DNA from: Pseudopyrenochaeta lycopersici
Taxonomy: Eukaryota > Ascomycota > Dothideomycetes > Pleosporales > Pseudopyrenochaetaceae
Length of the DNA stretch: 64,000 nt
Reading direction: 5' to 3'
Assembly (NCBI GenBank): GCA_003313425.1
Contig: NHZP01000101.1
Span: 1 to 64,000 of the forward strand
The notes below the pieces were generated by a model, which saw nothing but the letters and a program-made list of their open reading frames with translations, made no database searches and was not told the origin of the DNA. Each line of letters opens with the position of its first letter. Within the stretch, counting starts at the first letter, position 1. The position numbers and the translations under genes were made by a program. This document shows, piece after piece, positions 52,597 to 63,654 of this stretch.

Positions 52597-54164
52597 CCTT
52601 TCACTAGAAAGTTGTCAAGTGGTCAGGAGCCTTGCGCTCCTTACCCCTGACACTTTACACCTAAGCAGGGCCTGTGACTGGAGGGAACAGCGAAGCGGTA
52701 GGCTTTTTAAAGCCTAGGGGCCATGCACGCTTAAGTAACACGAAGCACGGACTGTGTGAGTCAGATGACGCTGGGTTACCCGTGGGTGGCACTCCTGCCC
52801 CCACTCCGTCCTCAATCAGTTGTCTGATTGGTCTATAGCTATAGACGCATGGAATGTGCATTTGGTTGCTCACTAGGGACTAGCATTTCTTGGCGAAGAC
52901 AGCATGGACATGAATATATCACACGAACAGAGAATCTGTGTTCACGGATGTGCTTCACTTCCTCAAGGGTTTGTTTTCTTCTTGTATTACCGCGCGATGG
53001 AGTCGCAAGCCGGGCAGGGCACTGGCAATGCGGAGGCTGTTTCTGCTATAAGCTTCTTGTCTCTTCTAGAAGCGTTGGAGGAAGGAAGTTTTTTCCTATT
53101 GTCTGTAGAGACAGGTGCGGAGCGGCAATGCGTGAGAGGTCACGTGCATAGTCAGTGTCTTTTTTCCCACTCGTCTTCTAAAACTGACGGAGTAGCAGCG
53201 CTAGTGGAACGCGGGATGTCTCTCACAATCTTCTTGGATTTGTCGGGGAGACAATCTTGGTGGGTAACTAAAGAAAGTGGACGACTCTCTCAACAGTGTG
53301 TGGAGCAACAGCATATATTTTGTCTAAAAGATTATAAGGAACTTAGTGCCGAAGGTGGGACCCGGCAGTCGCTCCTGGTCCTCAAGGTGGATGCACTCCA
53401 CCCGGATGGGGTGGTCGAGAGCCAGGTTGCTTTTGCGCAGCTCTCGGTAGAGGCACTCGATGTGGTCGTGGAACGCATAGTACCCCTTCTCATCCTACCA
53501 GAAGGGCAGAGGGCGGATACTTTTATGACGTCTTCTATATTGTTGTACTCGTTGGACAATGGGTGGTACAGTACGTGTGTCGATTGCGCATGTACGGCGC
53601 GTAGAAAGTGTGAGCCTTGTGCGTATGTACAATTTTTTAAGGCTAGGTTTGTTCGAGTAGATGAATTTTCCGGGGTACGGCCATGTAGAGAGTCGTATTG
53701 GTTTACTGGGATCAGTGACGCTGTGGGAGCAGTACTACCATCGGGAAGGAACTGGTTGAGTTGCACTCGTTTTTGGTAAGAATATCGTGATGGTAAGAGT
53801 ACGTAGTCCCTGTGTCCATGTAATGGTAATAATATATCTCAGTAGGATACAAAAAGTATCAAGTCCATATGGTATGTTATAGTAAAGTATATTATGGTAA
53901 GTGTATTTACTTTTTTACATATAGTTGCTAACATGGTAATGGTAGGGTGATGAGAACAAAAAAATGAACAATGGTAGTGCGGAGCTTCATTAGTAAGGGT
54001 GTGGGCGCCCTTGGGATGGAGCACCATCTCCAAAGAAAAAAAAAATGCGTAAGTCCATTTTCCGTGTGGCTGGAGGGCACGCCGAGTCAGCAGGAGATGT
54101 GGCACATGGGGGGGCACGGGCCCCGACTCAACTTTCTAGTGTGGCGTTTTGCCTATATATGATT
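52597..54164 (+). mobile_element. Array unit 26, segment type W (1568 bp)
   Basis: The first of two adjacent identical copies (26 and 27), joined directly at the nick site without telomeric repeats. Confidence 0.9.
52997..53779 (+). CDS. WW-KESG family protein, segment W, with optional in-frame intron
   Basis: The frame is open from 52904 to 53779 without splicing. The family start MESQAGQG is at 52997. A donor GTCAGT at 53151 and acceptor GTAGCAG at 53198 match the splice position of the other members; the 48-nt intron is a multiple of three and has no stop, so spliced (244 residues) and unspliced (260 residues) products both work. Core: LVERGMSLTI, SWWVTKESGRLSQQC, LLVLKVDAL, FAQLSVEALDVVVERIVP, DCACTARRKCEPC, WFTGISDAVGAVLPSGRNWLSC. 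The end of the gene is nearly the same as in segment E. Confidence 0.75.
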   Translation: MESQAGQGTGNAEAVSAISFLSLLEALEEGSFFLLSVETGAERQCVRGHVHSQCLFSHSSSKTDGVAALVERGMSLTIFLDLSGRQSWWVTKESGRLSQQCVEQQHIFCLKDYKELSAEGGTRQSLLVLKVDALHPDGVVESQVAFAQLSVEALDVVVERIVPLLILPEGQRADTFMTSSILLYSLDNGWYSTCVDCACTARRKCEPCAYVQFFKARFVRVDEFSGVRPCRESYWFTGISDAVGAVLPSGRNWLSCTRFW

Positions 54165-55732
54165 CCTTTCACTAGAAAGTTGTCAAGTGGTCAGGAGCCT
54201 TGCGCTCCTTACCCCTGACACTTTACACCTAAGCAGGGCCTGTGACTGGAGGGAACAGCGAAGCGGTAGGCTTTTTAAAGCCTAGGGGCCATGCACGCTT
54301 AAGTAACACGAAGCACGGACTGTGTGAGTCAGATGACGCTGGGTTACCCGTGGGTGGCACTCCTGCCCCCACTCCGTCCTCAATCAGTTGTCTGATTGGT
54401 CTATAGCTATAGACGCATGGAATGTGCATTTGGTTGCTCACTAGGGACTAGCATTTCTTGGCGAAGACAGCATGGACATGAATATATCACACGAACAGAG
54501 AATCTGTGTTCACGGATGTGCTTCACTTCCTCAAGGGTTTGTTTTCTTCTTGTATTACCGCGCGATGGAGTCGCAAGCCGGGCAGGGCACTGGCAATGCG
54601 GAGGCTGTTTCTGCTATAAGCTTCTTGTCTCTTCTAGAAGCGTTGGAGGAAGGAAGTTTTTTCCTATTGTCTGTAGAGACAGGTGCGGAGCGGCAATGCG
54701 TGAGAGGTCACGTGCATAGTCAGTGTCTTTTTTCCCACTCGTCTTCTAAAACTGACGGAGTAGCAGCGCTAGTGGAACGCGGGATGTCTCTCACAATCTT
54801 CTTGGATTTGTCGGGGAGACAATCTTGGTGGGTAACTAAAGAAAGTGGACGACTCTCTCAACAGTGTGTGGAGCAACAGCATATATTTTGTCTAAAAGAT
54901 TATAAGGAACTTAGTGCCGAAGGTGGGACCCGGCAGTCGCTCCTGGTCCTCAAGGTGGATGCACTCCACCCGGATGGGGTGGTCGAGAGCCAGGTTGCTT
55001 TTGCGCAGCTCTCGGTAGAGGCACTCGATGTGGTCGTGGAACGCATAGTACCCCTTCTCATCCTACCAGAAGGGCAGAGGGCGGATACTTTTATGACGTC
55101 TTCTATATTGTTGTACTCGTTGGACAATGGGTGGTACAGTACGTGTGTCGATTGCGCATGTACGGCGCGTAGAAAGTGTGAGCCTTGTGCGTATGTACAA
55201 TTTTTTAAGGCTAGGTTTGTTCGAGTAGATGAATTTTCCGGGGTACGGCCATGTAGAGAGTCGTATTGGTTTACTGGGATCAGTGACGCTGTGGGAGCAG
55301 TACTACCATCGGGAAGGAACTGGTTGAGTTGCACTCGTTTTTGGTAAGAATATCGTGATGGTAAGAGTACGTAGTCCCTGTGTCCATGTAATGGTAATAA
55401 TATATCTCAGTAGGATACAAAAAGTATCAAGTCCATATGGTATGTTATAGTAAAGTATATTATGGTAAGTGTATTTACTTTTTTACATATAGTTGCTAAC
55501 ATGGTAATGGTAGGGTGATGAGAACAAAAAAATGAACAATGGTAGTGCGGAGCTTCATTAGTAAGGGTGTGGGCGCCCTTGGGATGGAGCACCATCTCCA
55601 AAGAAAAAAAAAATGCGTAAGTCCATTTTCCGTGTGGCTGGAGGGCACGCCGAGTCAGCAGGAGATGTGGCACATGGGGGGGCACGGGCCCCGACTCAAC
55701 TTTCTAGTGTGGCGTTTTGCCTATATATGATT
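54165..55732 (+). mobile_element. Array unit 27, segment type W, second copy (1568 bp)
   Basis: A tandem copy of unit 26 at an offset of 1568 bp, no difference seen; compatible with a rolling-circle dimer. Confidence 0.9.
54565..55347 (+). CDS. WW-KESG family protein, segment W, second copy
   Basis: The same protein and optional 48-nt intron (54719-54766) as at 52997-53779. Confidence 0.75.
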   Translation: MESQAGQGTGNAEAVSAISFLSLLEALEEGSFFLLSVETGAERQCVRGHVHSQCLFSHSSSKTDGVAALVERGMSLTIFLDLSGRQSWWVTKESGRLSQQCVEQQHIFCLKDYKELSAEGGTRQSLLVLKVDALHPDGVVESQVAFAQLSVEALDVVVERIVPLLILPEGQRADTFMTSSILLYSLDNGWYSTCVDCACTARRKCEPCAYVQFFKARFVRVDEFSGVRPCRESYWFTGISDAVGAVLPSGRNWLSCTRFW

Positions 55733-57310
55733 CCTTTCACTAGAAAGTTGAGCAAGTGGTCGGCAGCCTTGCGCTGCCAGCCCTTGCAACTTTACAATTA
55801 AGCAGGGCCGACGAGTGGAACGAGTAGCGAAGCGTTAAACTAGAATTAGTTTAGGGGCGCTGCACTTAGTAAGCAACGCAACGCACGGACGTAGCGTGAG
55901 ATCATCTGATCTGTGGGTTGCCCACTCTTTTTCAATCAATCATTTGATTGGTCTATGGCGATAGACACGGGGTATCGGCACCCCGGTGCTTACTAGGGAC
56001 TAGGTTCTCTTGGCGGTGCCATGGATAGAGGTATATAATAACCACAGGGGAGCTGTGTGCACGGAGTGTTCTACTTTGTGTAGTTTCATCTTTTCTACAC
56101 TGCGATGGCATCGCACACTGGGCAAGAGGCTGAGGCGGGTTTCGCTGGCACCCGTGTTCTCCCATCGACGATAGATGGGTTGCAGGAAGGAAGCGCTTCC
56201 GCATTGTCCGTAGGGACACAAGCAGAGTTTAACGTAGTGAGGGATCACGTGCCTGGTAAGTGTCTCTTTATCTCGTTAGAGAGGTAAGTAGTTAGTAGGG
56301 GAGCCTATCTGACATGCGTACAGTGTTCATGGGACGCGGTATTTCTCTCACGTTTAGTGTGGAGTTGTCGGGGAGACAATCATGTTGGATTACCAAAGAG
56401 AGTGGGCAGCCCCCTCGGCAGTGTGTGGAGCAACGACACAGAGCATGTCTGAAGTTCCATGAAGATCTCTGTTACGAGGGGGGCACCCGGCAGTCGCTCC
56501 TGGTCCTCAAGGTAGATGCACTCCAGGATGGGGTGGAGCGGAGCCAGGTTGTGTTTGCGGAGCTCTCAGTAGAGACATTCGATGTGCTTACACGGCGCAT
56601 TCTACCTCTTATCACAACGTCAGAAGGCCAGAGGGCGGAGGCTTCTGTTGTTGACGAAGTGTTTTACGCGTTAGACGAAGGGGTTTTTAATACGCGGGTG
56701 GACTGCGCGTGTTTACTATATAAGAGGTGTGAGCCTTGCGCGTCGGTACGTTCCCAGTCACGGAGGTTTATTCGTTTAGCTCGATTTTACGGCGTATGGC
56801 AGCGGTCAAAGCTTTATTGGTTTATTGGGTTCAGCGATGCGGTAGGGACTATACAGCCGGAAGGCGAGGACTGGTTAACCTGCCGGCGTTCCTGCTGAGC
56901 TGGTTGTAGTAGGTTTTTCTACTCTTTATTAATGTATATGGGGTATACTAAGGTAGTAGTAGTAGTTGTCTACGATACGATTACGATGCGTTACATTTTG
57001 CGTATCAGCTTAGTTTAGTTTAGTACGTTATTATAACAGTACGTTGATACACTCAATTTTATCTTTATTTCGGTAGTTACTGATTTTGTAATGGTAAAGT
57101 CGTTATGACAATGAGAAGTCGTTGTGGGGCGGAGCTCCGTCATGAAGGGTGGCTACGCTTACGATGGAACATGGAATTTTCCAAAAAAAAAATGGCTAAG
57201 TCCAATTTTGTTGTGGCTGGAGGGCCATGCAGAGTCACCTGGGGGTGTGGCGCGGAGAGCGCACAGGCCAGAACTCAACTTTTCTAGTGTGGCGCAGCCT
57301 ATATATGATT
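55733..57310 (+). mobile_element. Array unit 28, segment type X (1578 bp)
   Basis: A single copy with a WW-KESG family gene. Its first bases read AAAGTTGAGCAAGTGG, a small variation after the hairpin arm. The 3' region 56900-57110 is empty. Confidence 0.85.
56105..56898 (+). CDS. WW-KESG family protein, segment X
   Basis: Model: exon 1 56105-56255, intron 56256-56323 (donor GTAAGT, branch CTGAC, acceptor GTACAG), exon 2 56324-56898; phase 1, 241 residues. Exon 1: MASHTGQEA, TIDGLQEGSA, VRDHVP. Exon 2: FMGRGISLTF, SCWITKESGQPPRQC, LLVLKVDAL, FAELSVETFDVLTRRILP, DCACLLYKRCEPC, WFIGFSDAVGTIQPEGEDWLTC. The best splice sites in the family are found here and in U. Function unknown. Confidence 0.78.
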
Positions 57311-58905
57311 CCTTTCACTAGAAAGTTGTCAAGTGGTCAGGAGCCTTGCGCTTCTGATCCTAGACACTTTACACGTATGCGTTGCCTACGACTGGAGGGA
57401 GTAGCGAAGCGTTAGTCTCTTTAGAGGCTAGGGGCAATGCACGCTTAAGTAACCCGGCGCACGGACGTAGCGCGAGATCATCTGATCTCCGGGTTGCCAC
57501 ATTTTTGGTCTCTGACCTAATTGGCCTGTGGATGCAGGGATGCACGGAGGTGATGTAGGTGCGCGATTGGGTTGGGAGCGTTGGTTTACTTGTGCACGGA
57601 CGTGTCACTGCGGCGCGGTGTCTGCGCGTTGTATAAATGGTGCTCGTTCCCACGGGTCTCGTGGCACCGGAGGTTCTTCTTTTCCTCACTCTTTGAGTGT
57701 GCCTTATTATGGATGCACGATGGAATGTCTGCACACTTGTTTCGAGTCAGGGAGCTGACGGACGGTGGAGCTCTATGTTTACGTCTTGTTTGCAAGGTGG
57801 GGCGTTGTACGCTGCTACTGTCGTTGCTGCTGGGACAGCTTTACTTGGGAAGCGGAGGCGTAAGCCCGGTAGTGATCCGGGTCTCTCCAGAGTAGGTCTC
57901 TGTTTGGCGCTTGTGTAGCATGATAATGCTGACTCCTTCGTTTTTGCAGGTTCCGAAGGTACAGAAGGTCGATAAATTGCTCGAAGGGCCCGCGAAGTGG
58001 TTCCTAGAACGTCTGTCAACTATATCCACGAAGTGGGGGTTTCTTAGATCTTGTGGGAGCGAAGAAGTCGCTTTGGTGGAGAGCTTTTTACGTGCCAAGG
58101 TGGACCTTGCAGAGTATAACGTGGTGCGAAATTTAGAAGGCCTGTCTGCTCCCTCTGTTATGGGAAGCCTCATGTATGGAGCGGATACACTGAGATGTTA
58201 TCCCTCTGTATTCACGGGGGAGTACCCGCCGTTGAGTGTCGGCGATGGTTGCGGGCCAGTGAATGCTGCCTCTATGGATATTGTGGAAACCCCGGGACTG
58301 TCCGGTTTTGGATCCGGTGGTGGTGGATGCGCTTATGTCGACCCTGCTTGGCTGGAGCCCCCGGAAGGGTTTTGTTGTTATGCTAGTAGTTTTGTACTTC
58401 CTGGCCACTCTGACAGTGTGGCTTCTGATTACGATTCCGCTGATTGGATGTCATTAGCACCAGAACCCTTTAACAGCGATGAAGGAGAGGGTGGTCTTGG
58501 TCTTGTAGAGATGGAGGACTGGGAGCTGGGGGCTCTTACGGATGTGTTGTATGATCGTAGTGGGGATCTGTTGTTAGGGGAGTATTCGTAGGTATGGAAT
58601 TATTGTAGGGTATGTCTATTTTATGGTTGACTTATTGTGCAGTTGGTCTACCATTGTGTACGATCTGTTTTGATGGACTGGATTATGTAGAATACCTATG
58701 TTGTATTCGCAAGATTTTTCATTTTGGGTGTGAGCGCCCTTGGGATGGAACACCATCTCCAAAGAAAAAAAAAATGCATAAGTCCATTTTTGCTGTGGCT
58801 GGGGGGGCACGCCGAGTCAGGTTGGCTGTGGCTCGGGAGAGTCAGCTGTGGCGCGGATTCTGCGCGCACAGACCAGAAATCAACTTTCGAGTGCTATATA
58901 TGATT
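57311..58905 (+). mobile_element. Array unit 29, segment type D, third copy (1595 bp)
   Basis: The same as units 4 and 25 (offset 39455 from unit 4); preceded by X and followed by the Rep segment. Confidence 0.9.
57709..58591 (+). CDS. Segment D protein, third copy
   Basis: Exons 57709-57891 and 57950-58591; the same protein as the other two copies. Confidence 0.6.
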
Positions 58906-60478
58906 CCTTTCACTAGAAAGTTGTCAAGTGGTCAGGAGCCTTGTGCTCGGGACCACGACGGCTTTACATCTAAGCAGGGCCTCGAGTGGAACGAGAAGCG
59001 AAGCGTTAAACCACCTGGGGTTTAGGGCCTCTGCCCCCTGTAAGCGCTAGCCTTTTTGTCACGTGGAGGCGGGAACACATGGAGTGGGCAGTATGTCTCT
59101 TTCTACGGAGTAGTGTATCTTGGCGGAGCTTGAGGTAGGTAGTATTTATATGCGCGCTCTGGCCGATATGTAGCGCGCTATCGTGGAGCGATATTATGGC
59201 GGAGCCTACAGTAGAGACGTGCGATATTTCTACGGTGGGACCGTCGTCCAGGCGGACATCTTTTGCGTCTTTGTTTTCGTGTAGTACGCAAGGAAGTGCG
59301 TCGAGCGTAGTCGATGACCTCCCGGATGGGTGTGGGGAAAGGGAAGCTTTCGCGTTGAGGGTCAACGTTGTTCTTGTAACGTGGTCACAGAGTCGTCTGG
59401 AGGACGCGTCCGAATTTTACAATCTTCTTCAGGAGCGGATGCCTCCTGGTACGGAGATTTACGGTTGTCAAGAGCGCCATGAGGATGGGAAGCCTCATTA
59501 TCACGCAGTGTTTCGGTTCACGCGTCGGACGAATTGGGTGGATGCACACCAACATTTTCGAATTTATCTGTCTGATGGCACAGTGGATACAGAGGCTATT
59601 CGGTTCTCGGTGCCTCGCCCGTATCAGCGGGAGTCTGATTTTTTGGAAAACACACAGAATTACTGTTTTAAGTATGATGATTCGGTGTTTTTTGGGACGA
59701 GGATCGAGTCACTCAGTAGTTCTGAGTCTCGGAAGCGCAAGTTCGCTGAGGTGCTGGTGGAACCTGATTACATTAAAGCGAAACGGATGTTGATGGAACT
59801 GGATCCTATGGGATTTATCAAGTTTTATAACGCGTACTCGTCCTATCTGGCTAACGAGAAGAAAGGCACGCCTGGACGAGGGTGGGTAGACTCTGGGGAA
59901 CCCCTGAAGCAATGGCGTGTCCCGGTCGCCATGGAGGATTGGCGGAAAAGTTACATTGGGGGGTCATATAAGGGTAGACCTGTCCCCCTCATTCTTGTTG
60001 GTCCATCGAGGCTAGGAAAGACAGAATGGGCTTTGCGTGCAGGGCCCAAGCCCATGGCCATGTCCAATCAGTGGAACCTTGGTAATTATGACCAGGATGC
60101 GTCGCATCTCGTGTTAAACGACATCGATTTCAGCAATTTTGGGTCTGGTAAGTACCGGTATTGGCGAGAAATACTTGGTGGGCAGGCTTGTATTGATGCG
60201 CACGATCGGTATACGAAAACACGGAATTTGAGTTGGGGATTTCCAGTCATTGTAACGTGCAATGCAGATAATGACCCTCGGAAAGTTCCTGACATTGCGG
60301 CGTATCTGAAGCATGCGCCTTGTGTTGTGGTTGAGTTGGCGGATCTACTGTATGTAGATGACGATCTAGCGTAGATAGATAGAATGAAAAATGGCTATGT
60401 CCATTTTCGTGGTGGCGGTGCGGGTCGCGCACAGGCCAGAACTCAACTTTTCTAGTGTGGCGCAGCCTATATATGATT
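58906..60478 (+). mobile_element. Array unit 30, segment type G, Rep segment, second copy (1573 bp)
   Basis: The same as unit 7 at an offset of 36309, but followed by a normal forward unit (type B) and not by an inverted one. It therefore shows the undisturbed Rep segment boundary. Confidence 0.9.
59196..60374 (+). CDS. rep: CRESS-DNA-virus-like Rep, second copy
   Basis: The same 392-residue protein as at 22887-24065, with all HUH endonuclease and SF3 helicase motifs intact. Two intact, identical copies argue for recent integration or for repair from a replicating template. Confidence 0.93.
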   Translation: MAEPTVETCDISTVGPSSRRTSFASLFSCSTQGSASSVVDDLPDGCGEREAFALRVNVVLVTWSQSRLEDASEFYNLLQERMPPGTEIYGCQERHEDGKPHYHAVFRFTRRTNWVDAHQHFRIYLSDGTVDTEAIRFSVPRPYQRESDFLENTQNYCFKYDDSVFFGTRIESLSSSESRKRKFAEVLVEPDYIKAKRMLMELDPMGFIKFYNAYSSYLANEKKGTPGRGWVDSGEPLKQWRVPVAMEDWRKSYIGGSYKGRPVPLILVGPSRLGKTEWALRAGPKPMAMSNQWNLGNYDQDASHLVLNDIDFSNFGSGKYRYWREILGGQACIDAHDRYTKTRNLSWGFPVIVTCNADNDPRKVPDIAAYLKHAPCVVVELADLLYVDDDLA

Positions 60479-62069
60479 CCTTTCACTAGAAAGTTGTCAA
60501 GTGGTCACCAGCCTTGCGCTGGTTACCCTTGCCACTTTACATCGTATGCGTTGCCACGAGTGGAGCGAGTAGCGAAGCGGTAAACTACTCGTAGTTTAGG
60601 GCAAAAGCCCCTGTAAGTAAGCCAGAGCACGGACGGTGCGGGTCGTTTGACGCTGGGTTACACGTGGGAGGCACCCTTGCCCCCACTACTCTCTCAATCG
60701 ATTCTTTGATTGGTGTATGGACATAGACACAGGGACTAGGCACTCTGTTGCGCACTAGGGACTAGGTTCTCTTGGCGGCGCGCAAGACAGAGAGGTATAT
60801 ATAAGAGCAACAGAGAATCTGTTGGCATGGAGTGGTTTGGAGGGAGTTCCTCCACTACGTAGGACGTAGCTGGCAGTGCCTTTTATTTACATCCGTTACG
60901 TGTGCAGGATGGGTGGGGGCGTAGATCCGTTGTCTATGCTCCCCGCGGAGCTCTGGTTTGCGGCGCTGGAGATATGCGCAGACGGAGTCTCTCTTTCAGA
61001 GTTTGTGCGCCTGGGACAGGTTTGTAAGCTCTTCGCAGCGTGGAGACGCGGGTCTTTAGTTTGCTGGCTGGATGGGCAACCGCCGGTAGTGCATCTTGGT
61101 TGTGGGCTGGTTCGTTCTGTTGAACGATCTATTGCTTATATTATGGACGACGAAGTTGGTCAGTAGGAGTCGTTGGCGGATGCCATATTTGTTGTGTTGC
61201 ATGTTGTGCTAATGTAGTTGCAGCGATGCATCGACGTGGCGTGGAGATGTGGTCTACAATACGAAGTGGTACTGAACCGGAGGCGGCGTTCTTTTCTTTT
61301 GCGCAGACACGGTGGCGGGGACAGCCAGTCTCTAGGGCCAATATACCTGTTGGTGTATATTGGTCAAACGGCAGGGTGTAGTGCGTGTAGCGTGCTGTGT
61401 GGTTGTTTGTGGATGCGATGGTTCGCAGCGATACTTGCTTTCCCCCGAAAGTTTGCGACTGTCTAGATATTGGTTATAGGTATCTGACGTATAGTCTATC
61501 TTTTCGCTAGGGCTATAAACGACTGATATATCCAGGTCGTGGAACGAATTAGTGTTTGTATTTTGTGGAACAATAAAATCGATTGTCTGTACGTCGTATA
61601 ATGCTATTGTATAGGGAACGCGGTTAATAATTGATTTAGTGTTCGCGGCTTGCGTAGCGCGTTATTGTATAGTATGGTCCTTGCTGCTCGGAGGCGCGTT
61701 TGTTTATCGTGTAACGGTCTCTACGGGGATGTATAACGTTAGGTGTAACTGATTTATAAGTAAGTAGGTATAAGTATTTTGTGTTTTATGTTATATGTAA
61801 GTAACAGTATTTGTTACTGTGAAGTGTGTAATGCTTAATGTACGCAGGTTGTTGAGACGAGGGAGTAGGTTTGTGTACCATTACGATGGAAGTGTTGTTG
61901 TGGAACAACGAAAAGTCAAAAAGAAATTTTGACCAAGTCCACAGGAACTGTGGCTGGAAGACAGGCTGAGTCAGTGTGGCTCGGGAGAGCACATGGGTTG
62001 CTGTGGCGCGGACTTCGCGCACAGACCAGAAATCAACTTTCTAGTGTGGCGTTTTGCCTATATATGATT
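60479..62069 (+). mobile_element. Array unit 31, segment type B, second copy (1591 bp)
   Basis: The same as unit 2 at an offset of 45792; preceded here by G (in unit 2 by A) and followed by Y (there by C). Confidence 0.9.
60909..61381 (+). CDS. F-box protein, segment B, second copy
   Basis: Exons 60909-61158 and 61224-61381; the same protein and splice model as at 15117-15589. Confidence 0.65.
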
Positions 62070-63654
62070 CCTTTCACTAGAAAGTTGTCAAGTGGTCACC
62101 AGCCTTGCGCTGGTTACCCTGGACACTTTACCTGTAAGCTCTGGCCGTGACTGGAGGGAACAGCGAAGCGGTAAACTAGAATTAGTTTAGGGCAAGAGAC
62201 CCCGGTAAGTAACACGAAGCACGGACTGTGCAGGTCATCTGATCTCAGGTTACCCACATTTTATTCAATCGATGCTTTGATTGGTCTATGAATGTAGACA
62301 ACATGGAAGGGGCACTCTGTTGCTCCCTAGGGACTAGTGTGTCTTGGCAAGGACAGCATGGACATCAAAATATAAGAGGGGGAGGCCTTCCCCCGCTCAC
62401 GGAGTGTTCTCTACTATGTAGTAACAACGGTACATTACGATTGTATCGCTTGTGTTAGTTTATGGTGTATGCCATTAGGGTTTGGGAACTGGTTTCGTCC
62501 CTAAAAACGAAACAATAGATCATTGAATAGCAGGGAGCTGCGTTCCTTTGGTTAAACAGGTATGTCCTTTTCAAGGCAGCTTGGAGAGCTGGTTGCCCTG
62601 TGTGAGCAGATCGGCTGTTCTGTTCTGGAGGCGGACAGGGCGTTACTGTCGTGGCTTCGGCATTATGTGTGTGGCTCGATAGGCCACGTTGCCGCTGTGG
62701 AGACTGCTGACTTGCGGTTTTTATGGGAGCATGTGCATGGTGTGCGCTCTCCATTTCCTTCTTGTAGGGAGGGACTCTGGCTAATACCCTTGTAGTGCTG
62801 GTGGAGCAGCACATTTCAGTCACGTGTGTCTTGCTGGATGGCAAAGTATCCTGGAGGCTTACAGAGGAGACCGGACGGGTTCCTTACATCTCCAGTGGTG
62901 TTGGAGTTGAACACCCTCGTCACCCTCGTGTTATGGTACGGACTGCGTATGCTGTCGTGAAGCTTAGTACACGTTTCTGGGCGGAGACTGTGCAATGGAG
63001 TGAAGTGCTTGTTAGCGAACTTAGTGGTCATTCGCTTTGGGTGATTGAGCATCGGGTTGTCCCCATGCTTGTTGGACTTTTTGGAGAGCAGGCGTGCGGT
63101 GTAGAGGCACCGCTTGGGAGATATGCAGTGACGCTGTGGGTGCGTCTTGCACAGAATGTTTTTGCGTTGCTGGAGGCTGGTGCCTTTTCCAGTGGTTGTT
63201 TGTGTAGTTGTACGATTTGTGGAGTATGCGATAGTTGCATAACGAATTGCAACCAGGCAGGGCTGTTTGTAGAGCAGTGGAGGTTTTGTGGATTGTTTCC
63301 TCTCGGCGAAGGACACTGGTGGAGCGGCGTTACGGATGCTGTGGGAGATATTCGCAATAGCATCAACTGGTTGTCGTTAAGTTGACTGACAGCTGTTATT
63401 ATGGGGCAGCAGTACTAATTTTGTAAGAGTGGGAACATTGGAACAATGAGAAGTTATTATTGCGCAGCTTCATTGTTAAGGGTGGGAGCCCTTCAGATGG
63501 AACGTCGAACCTTCAAAAAAAAATGCGTAAGTCCATTTTCCGTGTGGCTGACGGTCATGCAGAGTCACGCTGGGTTGCTGTGGCGCGTTTTGCGCACAGA
63601 CGGGTTGTGATGGGCACGGGCCCATTCCGTCAACTTTCGAGTGTATATATGATT
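62070..63654 (+). mobile_element. Array unit 32, segment type Y (1585 bp)
   Basis: Carries a divergent WW-KESG family gene and has a very short 3' region. A second copy begins directly after it. Confidence 0.85.
62562..63385 (+). CDS. WW-KESG family protein, segment Y (divergent)
   Basis: Model: exon 1 62562-62739, intron 62740-62795 (donor GTGTGC, branch CTAAT, acceptor TTGTAG), exon 2 62796-63385; phase 1, 255 residues. Exon 1 is unlike the MES..GQ type (MSFSRQLGELVALCEQIGCS). Exon 2: LVEQHISVTC, SWRLTEETGRVPY in which Glu and Thr replace Lys and Ser and the usual Cys is missing, LVSELSGHSLWVIEHRVVP, CLCSCTICGVCDSC, and tail WWSGVTDAVGDIRNSINWLSLS lacking the final Cys. Splice position and phase agree with the family. 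Function unknown. Confidence 0.65.
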
